A DNA stretch of 64,000 bases from Azospirillum oleiclasticum (GCF_013423485.1 NZ_JABFFR010000017.1:62001-126000); one strand, 5' to 3'; positions 17,131-26,568 are shown, numbered from the stretch's first letter. Program-made: numbers and translations. Notes: generated by a model not told the origin, from the letters alone.

Positions 17131-20100
17131 TCACGGCAGTTCGTGCCACCGTTGGATGGCCGTCCGGACGGCAAGCAAGAAGACGGGTTGCAAAGGTGCC
17201 TCGATCGTCTCCGCATGGCCTCCCGCTCTCTTCAGCGCCAGTTTCGCCCGTTCGATTTCAATGTCGAACTCGGTTTCGACAGTCGTTTCGAACTGAACCC
17301 TCCTTGCAATGGTTGCCGGCTCGCTGAAGAGGCTCGAAAAGGAATCGGCGAAGGTCTGGAACCGGGTCAGATCCACGCGGCGGCGCATGGACGCGACGAG
17401 GTCACCGGTGACGGGCGCATCGGCGGGGTGGCCGATGTGCACACCATTCGGCCCGTTCGTCTCGAACCGCTCGCCCATCGGCAGAAACGTCGATGCCGAC
17501 GGCACCTCGCCGTGACCGATCATCAGCAAACCGCGCGCGACCTCGTTCTTGGGAGAGGAGCTGAACACGGGGGTGATCGAGCGGATGCAGCCGTCGGGCC
17601 ACAGATATCGGCGGGCGTCTGCCTCGACGACCGAATCCCCCAGGAATGACCCGATAAGCTGACCGCCGCGCCCGCCATAGAACAGGTTGACTCCCATCTC
17701 GAGTTCCTCCACCAGGCCCAAGCGTGCAATGACCAGGTGCAGGTAGTCGAGGAAGGCGGCGTGCGCGAACCGGATCACGTTCTTCAACCGCGCCAGCCCG
17801 CCCTGCGTCACTGTGGCGGGTTGGATCCGATCGAGGGCGGTACGGATGCTGTCCTGCCGCAATTGCATCTCCACGATGCCGCGCGCGCGCCTGTCGACAT
17901 CAATCGAGGCCGGGTGACCGCGTGTCCTCTGGATCACGGTGTTCAGTTCGCCGGAAGCCCCGTTGACGAGATCGTCGATCCGTTCGGGGTTGCGACCGAA
18001 GTAATCGTTGAAGATCGAATGGCCCGCCACCATCAGCGATCCGGTCCACAGCATCGCGCCGTTGTTCCAAATGGCGATGTCCGTGCTGTAGCCGCCGATG
18101 TCGAACACGATGGACAGGCGTTTGCCGGATTCCCCCGATGTCCGGACCAGGAACTCCGTCGTTGCCCGGTTTTCCAGGTGTGCCGTAACGTTGGTGCGGG
18201 GCGCGAGCGACGATTCGACATAGCCCACCACCCGGCGAAGGTTGATCAGAAGGGCGTCGACCTCGCTGCGGAACAGGCTGGCCGGGTGGGCCGCCAGCCA
18301 TTGGATGTTGTCCAGCCTTCCGCCGGATCCGACCACCTCGGCCGCTGCTTCCAGCAGGATCGTGCGCAGATAGTGATTGGTGGCTTCGTCGAACGAGACC
18401 GAAGACCCGATGCTGCGGCCGTACTTCAAGCCGAACTGCAACCACTCCGTCCTCAGGCTGCCCGTGACGAATCCTCGCCAGAGGGTGGTTTCCTCATGCC
18501 TGTTGATGGGAACCGCGCGCTCGAAGACATGAAGCCGGTCATCCAGTTCGCCGGCGTCAACACGTGAGGGATCGACCAGCATGGACGGATTAGGCCAGTC
18601 AAGCTCATGGTAGGGAAGCCGCCCGAGGTCGAACGCCACACCTGTCGGCCGCAGCGACCGTTTCAGGATGCTGCGTCGCCAACGCATCGGCTGCGGGTTC
18701 TTCGCATCGACACGGCCGGGCTTTTCGACGACCACGGTCGTGCCGCTTGCCCCGAAATCGATCGCAACTTTCCAGGATCCGGCGACCGTAGCGGGTGTTT
18801 CCCAGGACAGGGCGATGATGCCGCGTCGACCGTTCCCCGCGTCGAAGGATAGGGCCTCCGGTGCCCCGGCCGCCAAGCGCAACCTCCGGCTGGAATTTCC
18901 AACCTTGGGAACAGTCAGAGTCTTGCAGTAGGAGGTATCGCCATCAAGATTACCCGACAGCGCCTTCACCAGGTTGTCAGAACCGTCGGGCTGAATCGAG
19001 GAGACGATCTCCCGCGGCGCCACCACTCCCACGAGGCGGGCGTAGTTGCCAACCGATCCATTCTGATCGAGATAATCGGTCGCATCGATGTAATGATGCC
19101 GCCACCCTTCCGCTTTGAAGTTCGGCCAGATTTCCAGGCTCGCCGGAAGGTGGACGTCAATGAGCGTGTTGTTGTTCCGCGAATACTCACGCCGGATATG
19201 CGCGGTCACCGGGCTGTTGTTCCGCGTCTGAAGCGGAAGGGCAAGCGAGACCGCGTATCCGTCGCGCGTCTTTTCGAGCGTGAGATTATCATGGATCTCG
19301 TTGGTGGTGAGGAAGGCGAGCAAACGCGGGTCCACCGGCAGGATGAAACGGCGCCAGTCTTCACGATGCGTGTCGATCTCCGTTGCAAGCTCACCGTGAT
19401 GGACCTGCATCAGCGTGGGGGCGAGCAAGGTGTCCGCGTCGATCATGACAAGGCCGTCGCGCGCCGCGTGGCGGGCGATCTCCTCGAAGAACTCCTGATT
19501 CGGCAAGGCCATGCCGTCCAGCTTGTAGTCGCCCCACACGGACAGTTCCCGGCCGCGCAACGACTTGGCAATGGCCGAACCGTAGAGCACCGCTCCGGCC
19601 ACCTTGCCGTCGGCCAGTTCGCGCCGCACCATCAGCCGGGTGTCGCTGCCCGAGCGCATGTTGCGGCGCGGAACCTTGAACAGCGGCGCCAGATTGTGCC
19701 AGGGCGGCGGGCTTCCGACCAACGTATCGGAGGTCTCGAATTCCTCAGAGCTTTCGGCCGCGAGATCGCGGCAGAATTCGGCGAGGCGGCCCAGCGTCAT
19801 CGTCACCAGGGGCTGGCGGCGGCTGTTGGCGGCCACCTGCCACCTGCTCACCGCCTCGTGAAGCCGTTTGACGTAACTGTGCAGCGCCTGCCGCTCCCGG
19901 ATATCCAGATGCGCAACCGGATCGGTCAACGGGTAGCCGCCGTCGGCAACCCACGAGATCCTGAACTCCTCCCGCGGCAGCGAATAGGTGCGTGACGGAA
20001 CCAACAGGGTGGACGGCTGGATCAGGGCGATCGCCTGCGCCTCCTCGATCTTGCGCCCCAGCAGGAGGACCGACGTGTGCCGCCAACCGTCCAGCGCTTC

Positions 20101-20529
20101 GCGCTCGTGCCGCGGCAGGAAGGCATCGACGACCTTGGCCAGATTCGGAAGATCGGGGTCGGCCTCCGATCCTCCGATGAACGGATTGGTGATGAGGTCA
20201 TCGAGATCCACCTCGACACGGTGGAGAGGAAGTTTGTGCCAGTCGGCCAAGCCGATGAGCGCCAAAAGGCCGCGCCACTCCGCCTTTGCCACGGATGTGA
20301 GCGGGTGGCGGGAATCGGCCCAGGCCGCGTGGAAGGCGACCAACTGCCCCCAGACATCGGGAAGCGCCCGCACCTGCGAGAGATTGATTCCCTCCGGCGT
20401 GTGTATCGTCAGCCCGGCGGCAAGCCGCAACAGGAAGTCGCGCTCGGCGATCGGCTCCCACACGCCGGACACCGTGGCGGCGACACGGCCACGGTCACTG
20501 ACCGGGGGAAAGAACGGGGTTGCGGCCAT
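17131..20529 (-). CDS. Large protein with C-terminal Hsp70/actin-fold ATPase domain
   Basis: A 1132-residue cytoplasmic protein. The C-terminal half has the three nucleotide-binding motifs of the actin/Hsp70 fold: phosphate-1 VAIDFGASGTTVVV near residue 590, phosphate-2 VFDIGGYSTDIAIW near 810 and an adenosine-type motif NLFYGGRGGQLIGSFLG near 940. The first 580 residues match nothing I recognise and have no membrane segment. There is no Hsp70 substrate-binding domain, so this is a separate branch of the superfamily. The ATG at 20529 has GGAG 9 bases upstream and lies 24 bases after the tubulin-like gene. An ATPase working with a tubulin-like GTPase and a vWA lipoprotein suggests assembly of an envelope-associated structure; that is inference. 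Confidence 0.82.
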   Translation of the reverse strand: MAATPFFPPVSDRGRVAATVSGVWEPIAERDFLLRLAAGLTIHTPEGINLSQVRALPDVWGQLVAFHAAWADSRHPLTSVAKAEWRGLLALIGLADWHKLPLHRVEVDLDDLITNPFIGGSEADPDLPNLAKVVDAFLPRHEREALDGWRHTSVLLLGRKIEEAQAIALIQPSTLLVPSRTYSLPREEFRISWVADGGYPLTDPVAHLDIRERQALHSYVKRLHEAVSRWQVAANSRRQPLVTMTLGRLAEFCRDLAAESSEEFETSDTLVGSPPPWHNLAPLFKVPRRNMRSGSDTRLMVRRELADGKVAGAVLYGSAIAKSLRGRELSVWGDYKLDGMALPNQEFFEEIARHAARDGLVMIDADTLLAPTLMQVHHGELATEIDTHREDWRRFILPVDPRLLAFLTTNEIHDNLTLEKTRDGYAVSLALPLQTRNNSPVTAHIRREYSRNNNTLIDVHLPASLEIWPNFKAEGWRHHYIDATDYLDQNGSVGNYARLVGVVAPREIVSSIQPDGSDNLVKALSGNLDGDTSYCKTLTVPKVGNSSRRLRLAAGAPEALSFDAGNGRRGIIALSWETPATVAGSWKVAIDFGASGTTVVVEKPGRVDAKNPQPMRWRRSILKRSLRPTGVAFDLGRLPYHELDWPNPSMLVDPSRVDAGELDDRLHVFERAVPINRHEETTLWRGFVTGSLRTEWLQFGLKYGRSIGSSVSFDEATNHYLRTILLEAAAEVVGSGGRLDNIQWLAAHPASLFRSEVDALLINLRRVVGYVESSLAPRTNVTAHLENRATTEFLVRTSGESGKRLSIVFDIGGYSTDIAIWNNGAMLWTGSLMVAGHSIFNDYFGRNPERIDDLVNGASGELNTVIQRTRGHPASIDVDRRARGIVEMQLRQDSIRTALDRIQPATVTQGGLARLKNVIRFAHAAFLDYLHLVIARLGLVEELEMGVNLFYGGRGGQLIGSFLGDSVVEADARRYLWPDGCIRSITPVFSSSPKNEVARGLLMIGHGEVPSASTFLPMGERFETNGPNGVHIGHPADAPVTGDLVASMRRRVDLTRFQTFADSFSSLFSEPATIARRVQFETTVETEFDIEIERAKLALKRAGGHAETIEAPLQPVFLLAVRTAIQRWHELP

Positions 20530-20553
20530 GGCGTTGTTCTCCAGGATCGACCG

Positions 20554-22260
20554 TCAGGCTGATTGCCACCAGGGCGGCAGCTTCGGGGCATCCGCAGCGG
20601 GTATCGTGGCGCAGGCCCGCCACAGCGCATCGACGAACGCGGTCAGGCCGGGAGACGCGCGCGGCCTGCTTCGCTCCAGGGCGTCGTAGATATAGAGAAG
20701 GTCGAGAGCGCCGCCCTTGCCTTCGTCGCCGACCAGCTCCGTGAACGCCTCGGCCAGACCCGGCACGTCCTCGTCCTTGACGGCGGCCGGCTCCCTGTCC
20801 CTGGTGGCAGCAGAGCGGGGATGGTCGCCCATCAGTGCGACGTCGTTGATCGCGGCGGTCCCCGCAGCCGTCCGGGTCCGCACGCGGGGATCCACGGAAA
20901 AGCGGCTGACGTCGAAAAGCCCCAGCGCCGTCTCGCCACCCGTGGACATCTTCTTGTAGCTGTAGAAGATGTCCGCGATCCACCGCAGCAGCAGCGTGCA
21001 GTACCGGTTGAGCTCCTTCGCGGTGTCGATGTCGTCGCCCTTCAGACCGCGTCGGCCGATCAGCTTCGCGTACCAGTCGAAGCCACCGTAGGTCCTGGCT
21101 GACCGGTCGCCATGGATGCACGGGAAATAAGCGTAGCGGTAAGCGAAGGCGAAGCGGAGAAGTTGTGCCATGCCAATTCGCACCTCGTGTGCGTTGGCGA
21201 CGGACCACACGCGCGGCAGATCTTCCCACCCGATCTGGCTGTCGCGGTGACTGGCACGGAATATCTTGCCCGACGGAATTGATTCCGCGGCAAAGAAATG
21301 GCAGCCAGCCAGAGCCGCCAGCATTTCCGGCAACAAAGCCGGGTTCCGCTGATCACGGGAACCCGTGCTGAAGTAATCGACGGATGTCAGCGGTTGTTGA
21401 CCGACAAGATACAGGTGGTCGAAGATATCGGACCCGCCGTCACCGTCGATCTGGCTGTGATAGTATTCCAGCGCCATGCGGCTCGACCATGGGATTTGGG
21501 CCGACGTCACAGCGATTTCCTCGGCCGCGGCGGTGCCGGACGGAGGATCCGGAAATTCAAAATAGGGTAACAGCAGGGCGGTTCCGATGTTGAAGGAGCC
21601 ATTCCGCGCCGCCGCCCGTCGGCCGCCCCGGCCCGGGGCGCTCCTCAGATTCCGGAGCGTCCGCGCCACCGTCGGAAGGCCAGAAGCCCCCATGCCGCCA
21701 AAGACCGACCCTGCCAGGAAGACACGCTGCTGATGCCCCGCGTCATTGGCGATCCGGTCCAGGTAATCGAGCAGAGGGTGGGACGCCCCGAGCGACGAGA
21801 GCACCACCGCTCCGACCGCCGGGCGCCCGCGGAAACCACGGTCCAACTGCAGGCCGATCTCCTCATGCTGATTGAGAAGGGCGCTGACGAGATGTTTGAT
21901 TTCCGGCCTCAGCCTGGGGTACTGGAAGTGCTCGCCCATCGTCGTGACCGTCGCTCCGAGCGGGAGCCAGACGCGTGGCGTCTCCGGCGCCGTTCCGTTC
22001 TGGGGATTGGCGATCTCGCTGCCGAACAGGGTCATCCGCTCCGGCGATGGCGGCAAATTCTTGCCCAGCCTCTGGTACAGGCTTCGATAGGTGCTGATCA
22101 GTTCGGACGCTTCCGAAACGTTGCCGTTGCTCGCATCCTGATCAAGAAGGCTGACGGTGACCGAGGGGGGTGCCAGGCCGGCCGCGCAACAATGGACGAA
22201 GGCCGCCACGGACTTGGCCCCGCTGCCGCCGACGCCGATGAGATGGAAGTTCGTTGCCAT
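20554..22260 (-). CDS. Tubulin/FtsZ-like GTPase superfamily protein
   Basis: A 568-residue protein. Its N-terminus, HLIGVGGSGAKSV (residues 6-18), fits the first nucleotide loop of the tubulin/FtsZ fold. LLDQDASNGN (38-47) fits a following loop, and GSVFGGMGASG (184-194) is a variant of the tubulin signature GGGTGSG. It is longer than FtsZ and is most like the tubulin-like family (Pfam Tubulin_2) and the FtsZ-like families described by Makarova and Koonin (2010) beside vWA genes. GTP binding is plausible; polymerisation is unproven, and a conserved T7-type catalytic Asp could not be placed. It lies 39 bases after the membrane protein gene and 24 before the Hsp70-like gene. Confidence 0.75.
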   Translation of the reverse strand: MATNFHLIGVGGSGAKSVAAFVHCCAAGLAPPSVTVSLLDQDASNGNVSEASELISTYRSLYQRLGKNLPPSPERMTLFGSEIANPQNGTAPETPRVWLPLGATVTTMGEHFQYPRLRPEIKHLVSALLNQHEEIGLQLDRGFRGRPAVGAVVLSSLGASHPLLDYLDRIANDAGHQQRVFLAGSVFGGMGASGLPTVARTLRNLRSAPGRGGRRAAARNGSFNIGTALLLPYFEFPDPPSGTAAAEEIAVTSAQIPWSSRMALEYYHSQIDGDGGSDIFDHLYLVGQQPLTSVDYFSTGSRDQRNPALLPEMLAALAGCHFFAAESIPSGKIFRASHRDSQIGWEDLPRVWSVANAHEVRIGMAQLLRFAFAYRYAYFPCIHGDRSARTYGGFDWYAKLIGRRGLKGDDIDTAKELNRYCTLLLRWIADIFYSYKKMSTGGETALGLFDVSRFSVDPRVRTRTAAGTAAINDVALMGDHPRSAATRDREPAAVKDEDVPGLAEAFTELVGDEGKGGALDLLYIYDALERSRPRASPGLTAFVDALWRACATIPAADAPKLPPWWQSA

Positions 22261-22299
22261 TCGGAAGCATCCTATGTCTGACGTGGGCGCTCGGATGGA

Positions 22300-23127
22300 T
22301 CAGCGGCTGGTCGCTTCGTCACTGCGGCCGGAGACGATGCCGGCGATGATCTGCGCGGCCTCCAGGCCTTTCAGTGCGTCGAGCTTCAACCAGTTGATGA
22401 GGAGATCGACCGCCAACGCCGATGCGCGGTGTAGCCAGCCGAAGGGCCCCGAGCGGCTGACCGCCGGCGCGCTGACGCGCGGCGTCAACACCGGCCTGAT
22501 CGCCAGACAGGTCGCGTAATAGCTCACCACGAAGACGACCAGCAGAAGGAGCGCGGCCAAACCGACGACTTTCGGCAGGAAGAAGCCCAGAATTCTTATG
22601 ATCGCGGACAAGCCGAGAAACAGTTCGGTGACGAACGAGCCGAACGGCCCGAGCACGCCGGTGATGCTGGCGACGAGGGCGGGAAAGACAAGGCTGTTTG
22701 CGATCCGTCCGGACGCCAGCAAAGTCTGCGCAATGGGATAAAGGCTGAGAACGACGAGCACTATCGTAAGGATGAGCGCCAGGATCATGATGACGAGGCT
22801 GGCTCTTCTCAGCCTGACCGCGGCCGAAGGAAAACCGCTTTTATAGATCTTCCGCCGGTACCACACATAGATATGAAAAAAAACACCTGCGGCCATTGCC
22901 GCCCACATGACGTTGCGCATCACATCGTTGAGATAGTAAACGACGAGCTGGAGAATGATCGGCAGCTCGTTGTTCGACGAGAGGGACGCATTGGCGATCT
23001 GAATGACGACCGCGGCGTTGCTCGAGAGGAAGGACGTCAGATCGTAGAACGTCAGAAAGCTTGTGATGACAAGTGGGAGCACAAGGAACACGGCGCCGTA
23101 GAAGCCTCTCTTGAGAATGGCGATCAT
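22300..23127 (-). CDS. Polytopic inner-membrane protein of the tubulin/Hsp70-like operon
   Basis: A 275-residue protein with about five or six hydrophobic helices: GAVFLVLPLVITSFLTF near the N-terminus, VMWAAMAAGVFFHIYVWY, SLVIMILALILTIVLVVL, and two further helices around residues 160-225 ending VVGLAALLLLVVFVVSYY. The last 50 residues are probably cytoplasmic. No known family motif is visible. I chose the ATG at 23127, which has GGAAGGGG 8 bases before it, over a GTG six codons upstream. It lies 33 bases after the vWA lipoprotein gene and 39 before the tubulin-like gene. It is probably the membrane platform of the system. Confidence 0.75.
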   Translation of the reverse strand: MIAILKRGFYGAVFLVLPLVITSFLTFYDLTSFLSSNAAVVIQIANASLSSNNELPIILQLVVYYLNDVMRNVMWAAMAAGVFFHIYVWYRRKIYKSGFPSAAVRLRRASLVIMILALILTIVLVVLSLYPIAQTLLASGRIANSLVFPALVASITGVLGPFGSFVTELFLGLSAIIRILGFFLPKVVGLAALLLLVVFVVSYYATCLAIRPVLTPRVSAPAVSRSGPFGWLHRASALAVDLLINWLKLDALKGLEAAQIIAGIVSGRSDEATSR

Positions 23128-23160
23128 CGGTCGAACCCCTTCCACGCGGCGGACGGTCGG

Positions 23161-24687
23161 TCACTGGATCATGATGGAAAGCAGGGCGGACTTGTTTTCG
23201 GACTGCGAACCGGACGGGTTCGCACCATAGGCCGCCTGCCACAAGTCCTGGTAAAGCGCCGCAAGGTCGAACGTCGGGAAGACACCACCACCGCCACGCC
23301 GAGCGATCTGGTCGCGCAGGGTATCGATCCCGGTGGCGTCGACACTCCATGTCTTCAGGAAGTCGACCTCGGACGTCGGTATCCGGACACCCCCCGGCCG
23401 CCATCCGAGTCGCCAGAGATAGACCGTGTTGGAGGCGAGTTGGAACGGCACGCCGGAGTCGAAGAGCGTCTGGCGGATTGGCTGCTCAGACGCCGAAACA
23501 CCGACGGGTCGCGCGTCCGGCTTCAGCACAGCGTCGGTGTTCTGCACCCATCCGTCCTGGCATCGGCCGCCACCCAGGGTGTACGCCCACACCTGATGGT
23601 CGGGCTGAAGATCGTAATCGATCGGCACGGGTGAATTCCGCCGTCCGACCGGCCATGCGATGCTGATCTTGCGGCTCGCCTCCTCACCGCGGTTCGATCG
23701 GCCGACGATGAATTGGCCGAGCATGGAATCGGCCTCCACCATCCCGCCGCCGGTTCGAAGCACGCCCCGCGGCAACGGGGTTTCGACCTCTGGCCGCCCC
23801 AGACGGGTCTCGGCAATGGCGCTGCGGTCGAACAGCACCGCATGCCACTGGTCCGGGTTGTTCGCGCGGAAAGTGCGGAAGGCGGTGTCCTCGTCCACGG
23901 CCTTCAGCGCCGCGGCAACCTGCGCCGACGTTCCAACCACCAAAATGTGCAACGGCACCTTTCCGGCAAACTCCTTGATCGGCGCTCCGGGTATGTCGGA
24001 AACAGACCCGTTGTATCCCACGGCGGCGGTGAGCAGCGCCACCGCCTTGCCTTGTCGGATCAGGCCGGACAAGGGGCCGGACACGTCGTTGAAATCGCCG
24101 GCTTGGCCTGCGTTGTAGGACATGAGATCGGAGACGATGACGACCAGTTCGCCACTGTCCACCCGTGCCTCGACGTCCGGGAAAAGCCCGCTGAAGTCGG
24201 TTCTTTGGTTGCCGGCGTAAAGCGACAGGCACTGGAGGCGGCCCTGCCTTCTGTTGGATGCGAAGCATTCCGTGTCGGTGATGTTGCGGATCTGCGCATC
24301 GGTCAGGTCGTATCTTGGCCGCAACCTGCCATCGTTGCCCTGCCGCCCCTTGTCGCTGAAGCCCGCCTTGACGACCGAATCCGATATCTGAGTCAGGATG
24401 GGCGGCAGGCGCCGCAACAGTGCACCATACTGGAACGACCGGGCATGGTTGGCCGGAACCTGCGACCCCGTGGTTCGCGACACGTCGAGAAAATTCACCA
24501 TGCTGAGTGAAAGGTCGAAATAGACCGTGGTTCGCGCCGCACGTTCCGACATCGCGTTCATCCGAGGCTTGTCGGCCTCGGGGAGCTGAATTCCTCTGGG
24601 CAGGCACTGGACCGGGGCGGACTGGGAGGGCCCGCATCCCCACAAAGCTAAGGAAAGGACGCTTGCAAGGATTGGCTTTGCATACAT
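23161..24687 (-). CDS. vWA-like domain lipoprotein, first gene of the tubulin/Hsp70-like operon
   Basis: A 508-residue protein with a lipoprotein signal: hydrophobic core LASVLSLALW and lipobox residues ending at Cys18 (LWGC). A von Willebrand factor A-like fold is suggested by VYFDLSLSM (residues 56-63), which carries the metal-site pattern DxSxS, and by LVVIVSDLMS (181-190), which supplies the later Asp of a MIDAS site after a hydrophobic strand. The C-terminal 250 residues are not recognised. The ATG at 24687 follows GGGGAAGG. As the promoter-proximal gene of a five-gene operon it likely sits on the periplasmic side of a membrane, where a metal-dependent contact with another protein would be its role. 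The vWA call is motif-based. Confidence 0.72.
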   Translation of the reverse strand: MYAKPILASVLSLALWGCGPSQSAPVQCLPRGIQLPEADKPRMNAMSERAARTTVYFDLSLSMVNFLDVSRTTGSQVPANHARSFQYGALLRRLPPILTQISDSVVKAGFSDKGRQGNDGRLRPRYDLTDAQIRNITDTECFASNRRQGRLQCLSLYAGNQRTDFSGLFPDVEARVDSGELVVIVSDLMSYNAGQAGDFNDVSGPLSGLIRQGKAVALLTAAVGYNGSVSDIPGAPIKEFAGKVPLHILVVGTSAQVAAALKAVDEDTAFRTFRANNPDQWHAVLFDRSAIAETRLGRPEVETPLPRGVLRTGGGMVEADSMLGQFIVGRSNRGEEASRKISIAWPVGRRNSPVPIDYDLQPDHQVWAYTLGGGRCQDGWVQNTDAVLKPDARPVGVSASEQPIRQTLFDSGVPFQLASNTVYLWRLGWRPGGVRIPTSEVDFLKTWSVDATGIDTLRDQIARRGGGGVFPTFDLAALYQDLWQAAYGANPSGSQSENKSALLSIMIQ

Positions 24688-24952
24688 TCTGCACCTTCCC
24701 CAGTCATCATTCCATGGAAAATTCGAACCCGAAACAAGTCTAAAATGATCCACAGCAAAAATTCGTAGCGGAATGCCAGAAGGGTGTAAAGAGAAAAATC
24801 ACCGTTGGATTCAACGGATGAATACAGATGTATTATTCGGTGGCCATGTCCATCCTACTGGCTGAAATGCACTCCCTTTTGACTGAACAGGGTGCACGAT
24901 CCAATGCGAGAAGCGCCAAGCATGGGTCGTGTCCCGGCCGGTGGTGTAGGAA
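24688..24952 (-). promoter_or_regulatory. AT-rich upstream region of the vWA/tubulin-like operon
   Basis: About 265 bases with no convincing gene, clearly richer in A and T than the surroundings (for example AGAGAAAAATC near 24798 and GATGTATTATTCGG near 24829). It separates the operon from the Tn3 transposase remnant and should hold the operon promoter. No confident -35/-10 pair or operator was identified. Confidence 0.35.
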
Positions 24953-25280
24953 CTCTGTCGACAACTGGCCCGGCTGGCCACGGCAAGGGCCATCGGCATC
25001 GAAGTGGAGCGGGCGCGGCGCATTCACCATGCCCGCTGTGCCGTCATCGCCGGCGACGCGGGCATCATGAACGCACAGCACCTGGTTGCGGCTGGCGCCC
25101 GAGCGCCGCCTGGCCATCCTCACGGCCTTCGTCATCGAGCCGAAGGCCAAGCTGAACGACGACGCCGTGGCAATGTTCGACGGGCTGATGGGCGAGGTGT
25201 TCCGCCGGGCCGAACGCACGCGCGCGGAACGGGTGACCGAACGGGTGACCGAACGGGCGAAGGAACAGCTGGACGCCCTC
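24953..25280 (+). pseudogene. Tn3-family transposase remnant with frameshift
   Basis: An internal piece of a Tn3-type transposase. One frame reads LCRQLARLATARAIG and continues to AGIMNAQHL. At 25085 the homology jumps frame (one extra G) and continues LRLAPERRLAILTAF, then LNDDAVAMFDGLMGEVFRRA and a basic RTRAERV run. The stretch around RRLA-LxAF and LFRRAE is typical of the middle of Tn3 TnpA. Neither end of the gene nor the 38-base inverted repeats are present, so this is a dead fragment between the tubulin-like operon and the D-amino-acid genes. Confidence 0.6.
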
Positions 25281-25286
25281 ACCAAG

Positions 25287-25305
25287 GAGGGGGCTTGCCC
25301 CTCCC
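25287..25305. terminator. GC-rich hairpin after the FAD oxidoreductase gene
   Basis: GGAGGGG and CCCCTCC pair as a 7-base stem around GCTTG. It lies 48 bases past the leftward FAD oxidoreductase stop and at the edge of the Tn3 fragment. No T-run follows on either strand, so termination is only possible. Confidence 0.35.
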
Positions 25306-25353
25306 CGCCACCGGACGCCGCGATCATTCGTCAGCGGTCCGGTTGCGGCTCCG

Positions 25354-26568
25354 TCACGCGATGCCCGCATCGAGCCCGCCGACCGCGCCGGCGTCGCCGT
25401 CGATCGCCCGCGCCAGCCTTGCGGCCGTCGCCGGCCCCAGCGTGAAGCCCTGATGCCCGTGGCCGAAGTGGAGCCAGAGACCCCGGTGACGCTTCGCCTG
25501 GCACACCAGCGGCAGCAGCCCCGGCAGACACGGCCGCGTTCCCGACCAGGGGGAGCTCTCGACGGGATCGCCCAGATCGACAAGGGTCCGCGCCGCAACC
25601 TCGCCCCGCGCCAGCTGGCGCGGGTTGCTCCGCGGCGCGGCCGCGGACAGCTCCGCCGCCGTGGCGACGCGCAGCCCGGTGAGCATCGGCGACAGGACCA
25701 CCGAATGGTCCGCCAGGAGCATGGGTCGGCTCAGGCCGTGGTTGCCGTCGTAGTGCCGGTGGTACCCGCGCTTGCGCACCATCGGCACATGGTAGCCGAG
25801 GGTCTTCAGCAGGTCCGGCGACCAGGGGCCGAGGGCGACGACGGCGTGTTCCACGCTTTCGCCGGCCACCCGCCAGCCCAGCCCGGACGGACCGAGCGTC
25901 GCGGCGTCGCCCGCAACGATGCGGCCGCCGCGTTCTTCGAACAGCGCCGCGTAGGCGCGGACAAGGTCGCCCGGGGCGCGGCAGGTCCAGGGCGTGGTCC
26001 AGTGGATGGCGCCCGCCATGGCGGTCCGAAGCCCGGGCTCCGCGCGGGACAATGCGGCCCCGTCGACCACGGTGAAGTCGGTGCCGTGGAGCCGCTTGCG
26101 CCGTTCGGCCTCCAGAACCGCCGCGGCGAGCGGGGCATCCGTTCCATGGACCTCCCAGTAGCCGTCCTTCCGGATCAGGTGGTCGGCACCGGCCGCCGCG
26201 ATCAACGCCGCGTGGTGCGGAATGGCCTCGGACACGAGCTGCCGCCAGACGGGGATGACCCTCCGTAGGGCGTCGGGCAGCGACGATCGCCAGTAGGCGT
26301 GGAGCGCCGGCATCTGACCCGGCAGCGACGCCCAGTCCAGGTCGACGGCGTTCTTCCAGCCGAACGCCATGCGGAGCAGCGTCAGCGGGCTGGTCGGCAG
26401 CGCGTAGGGCTCGACCGCCTCGGCCTGGATGATCCCGGCGTTGCCGTGGCTGGTCTCCGATCCCGGAGGAGAGCGATCGACGATCACACAGTCATGACCG
26501 TGGTCCTGCAACGCGAGGGCCGTGGACACCCCGACCATGCCCGCACCAAGAACGGCAATCTGCGCCAT
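25354..26568 (-). CDS. FAD-dependent amino-acid oxidoreductase (DadA-like)
   Basis: A 404-residue flavoprotein of the DAO/GlpO family. The N-terminal dinucleotide site is IAVLGAGMVGVSTALAL, followed by the acidic CVIVDRSPPG. GNAGIIQ and the C-terminal FGHGHQGFTLGPATA are typical of D-amino-acid dehydrogenases (DadA) and related deaminating enzymes. Three in-frame ATGs lie close together; 26568 is preferred because GGGA sits 6 bases upstream and the FAD loop then starts at residue 8. It lies 53 bases after the G3E GTPase gene. Next to a D-aminoacylase it should oxidise the D-amino acids released. Sarcosine or glycine oxidase activity cannot be excluded. Confidence 0.8.
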   Translation of the reverse strand: MAQIAVLGAGMVGVSTALALQDHGHDCVIVDRSPPGSETSHGNAGIIQAEAVEPYALPTSPLTLLRMAFGWKNAVDLDWASLPGQMPALHAYWRSSLPDALRRVIPVWRQLVSEAIPHHAALIAAAGADHLIRKDGYWEVHGTDAPLAAAVLEAERRKRLHGTDFTVVDGAALSRAEPGLRTAMAGAIHWTTPWTCRAPGDLVRAYAALFEERGGRIVAGDAATLGPSGLGWRVAGESVEHAVVALGPWSPDLLKTLGYHVPMVRKRGYHRHYDGNHGLSRPMLLADHSVVLSPMLTGLRVATAAELSAAAPRSNPRQLARGEVAARTLVDLGDPVESSPWSGTRPCLPGLLPLVCQAKRHRGLWLHFGHGHQGFTLGPATAARLARAIDGDAGAVGGLDAGIA

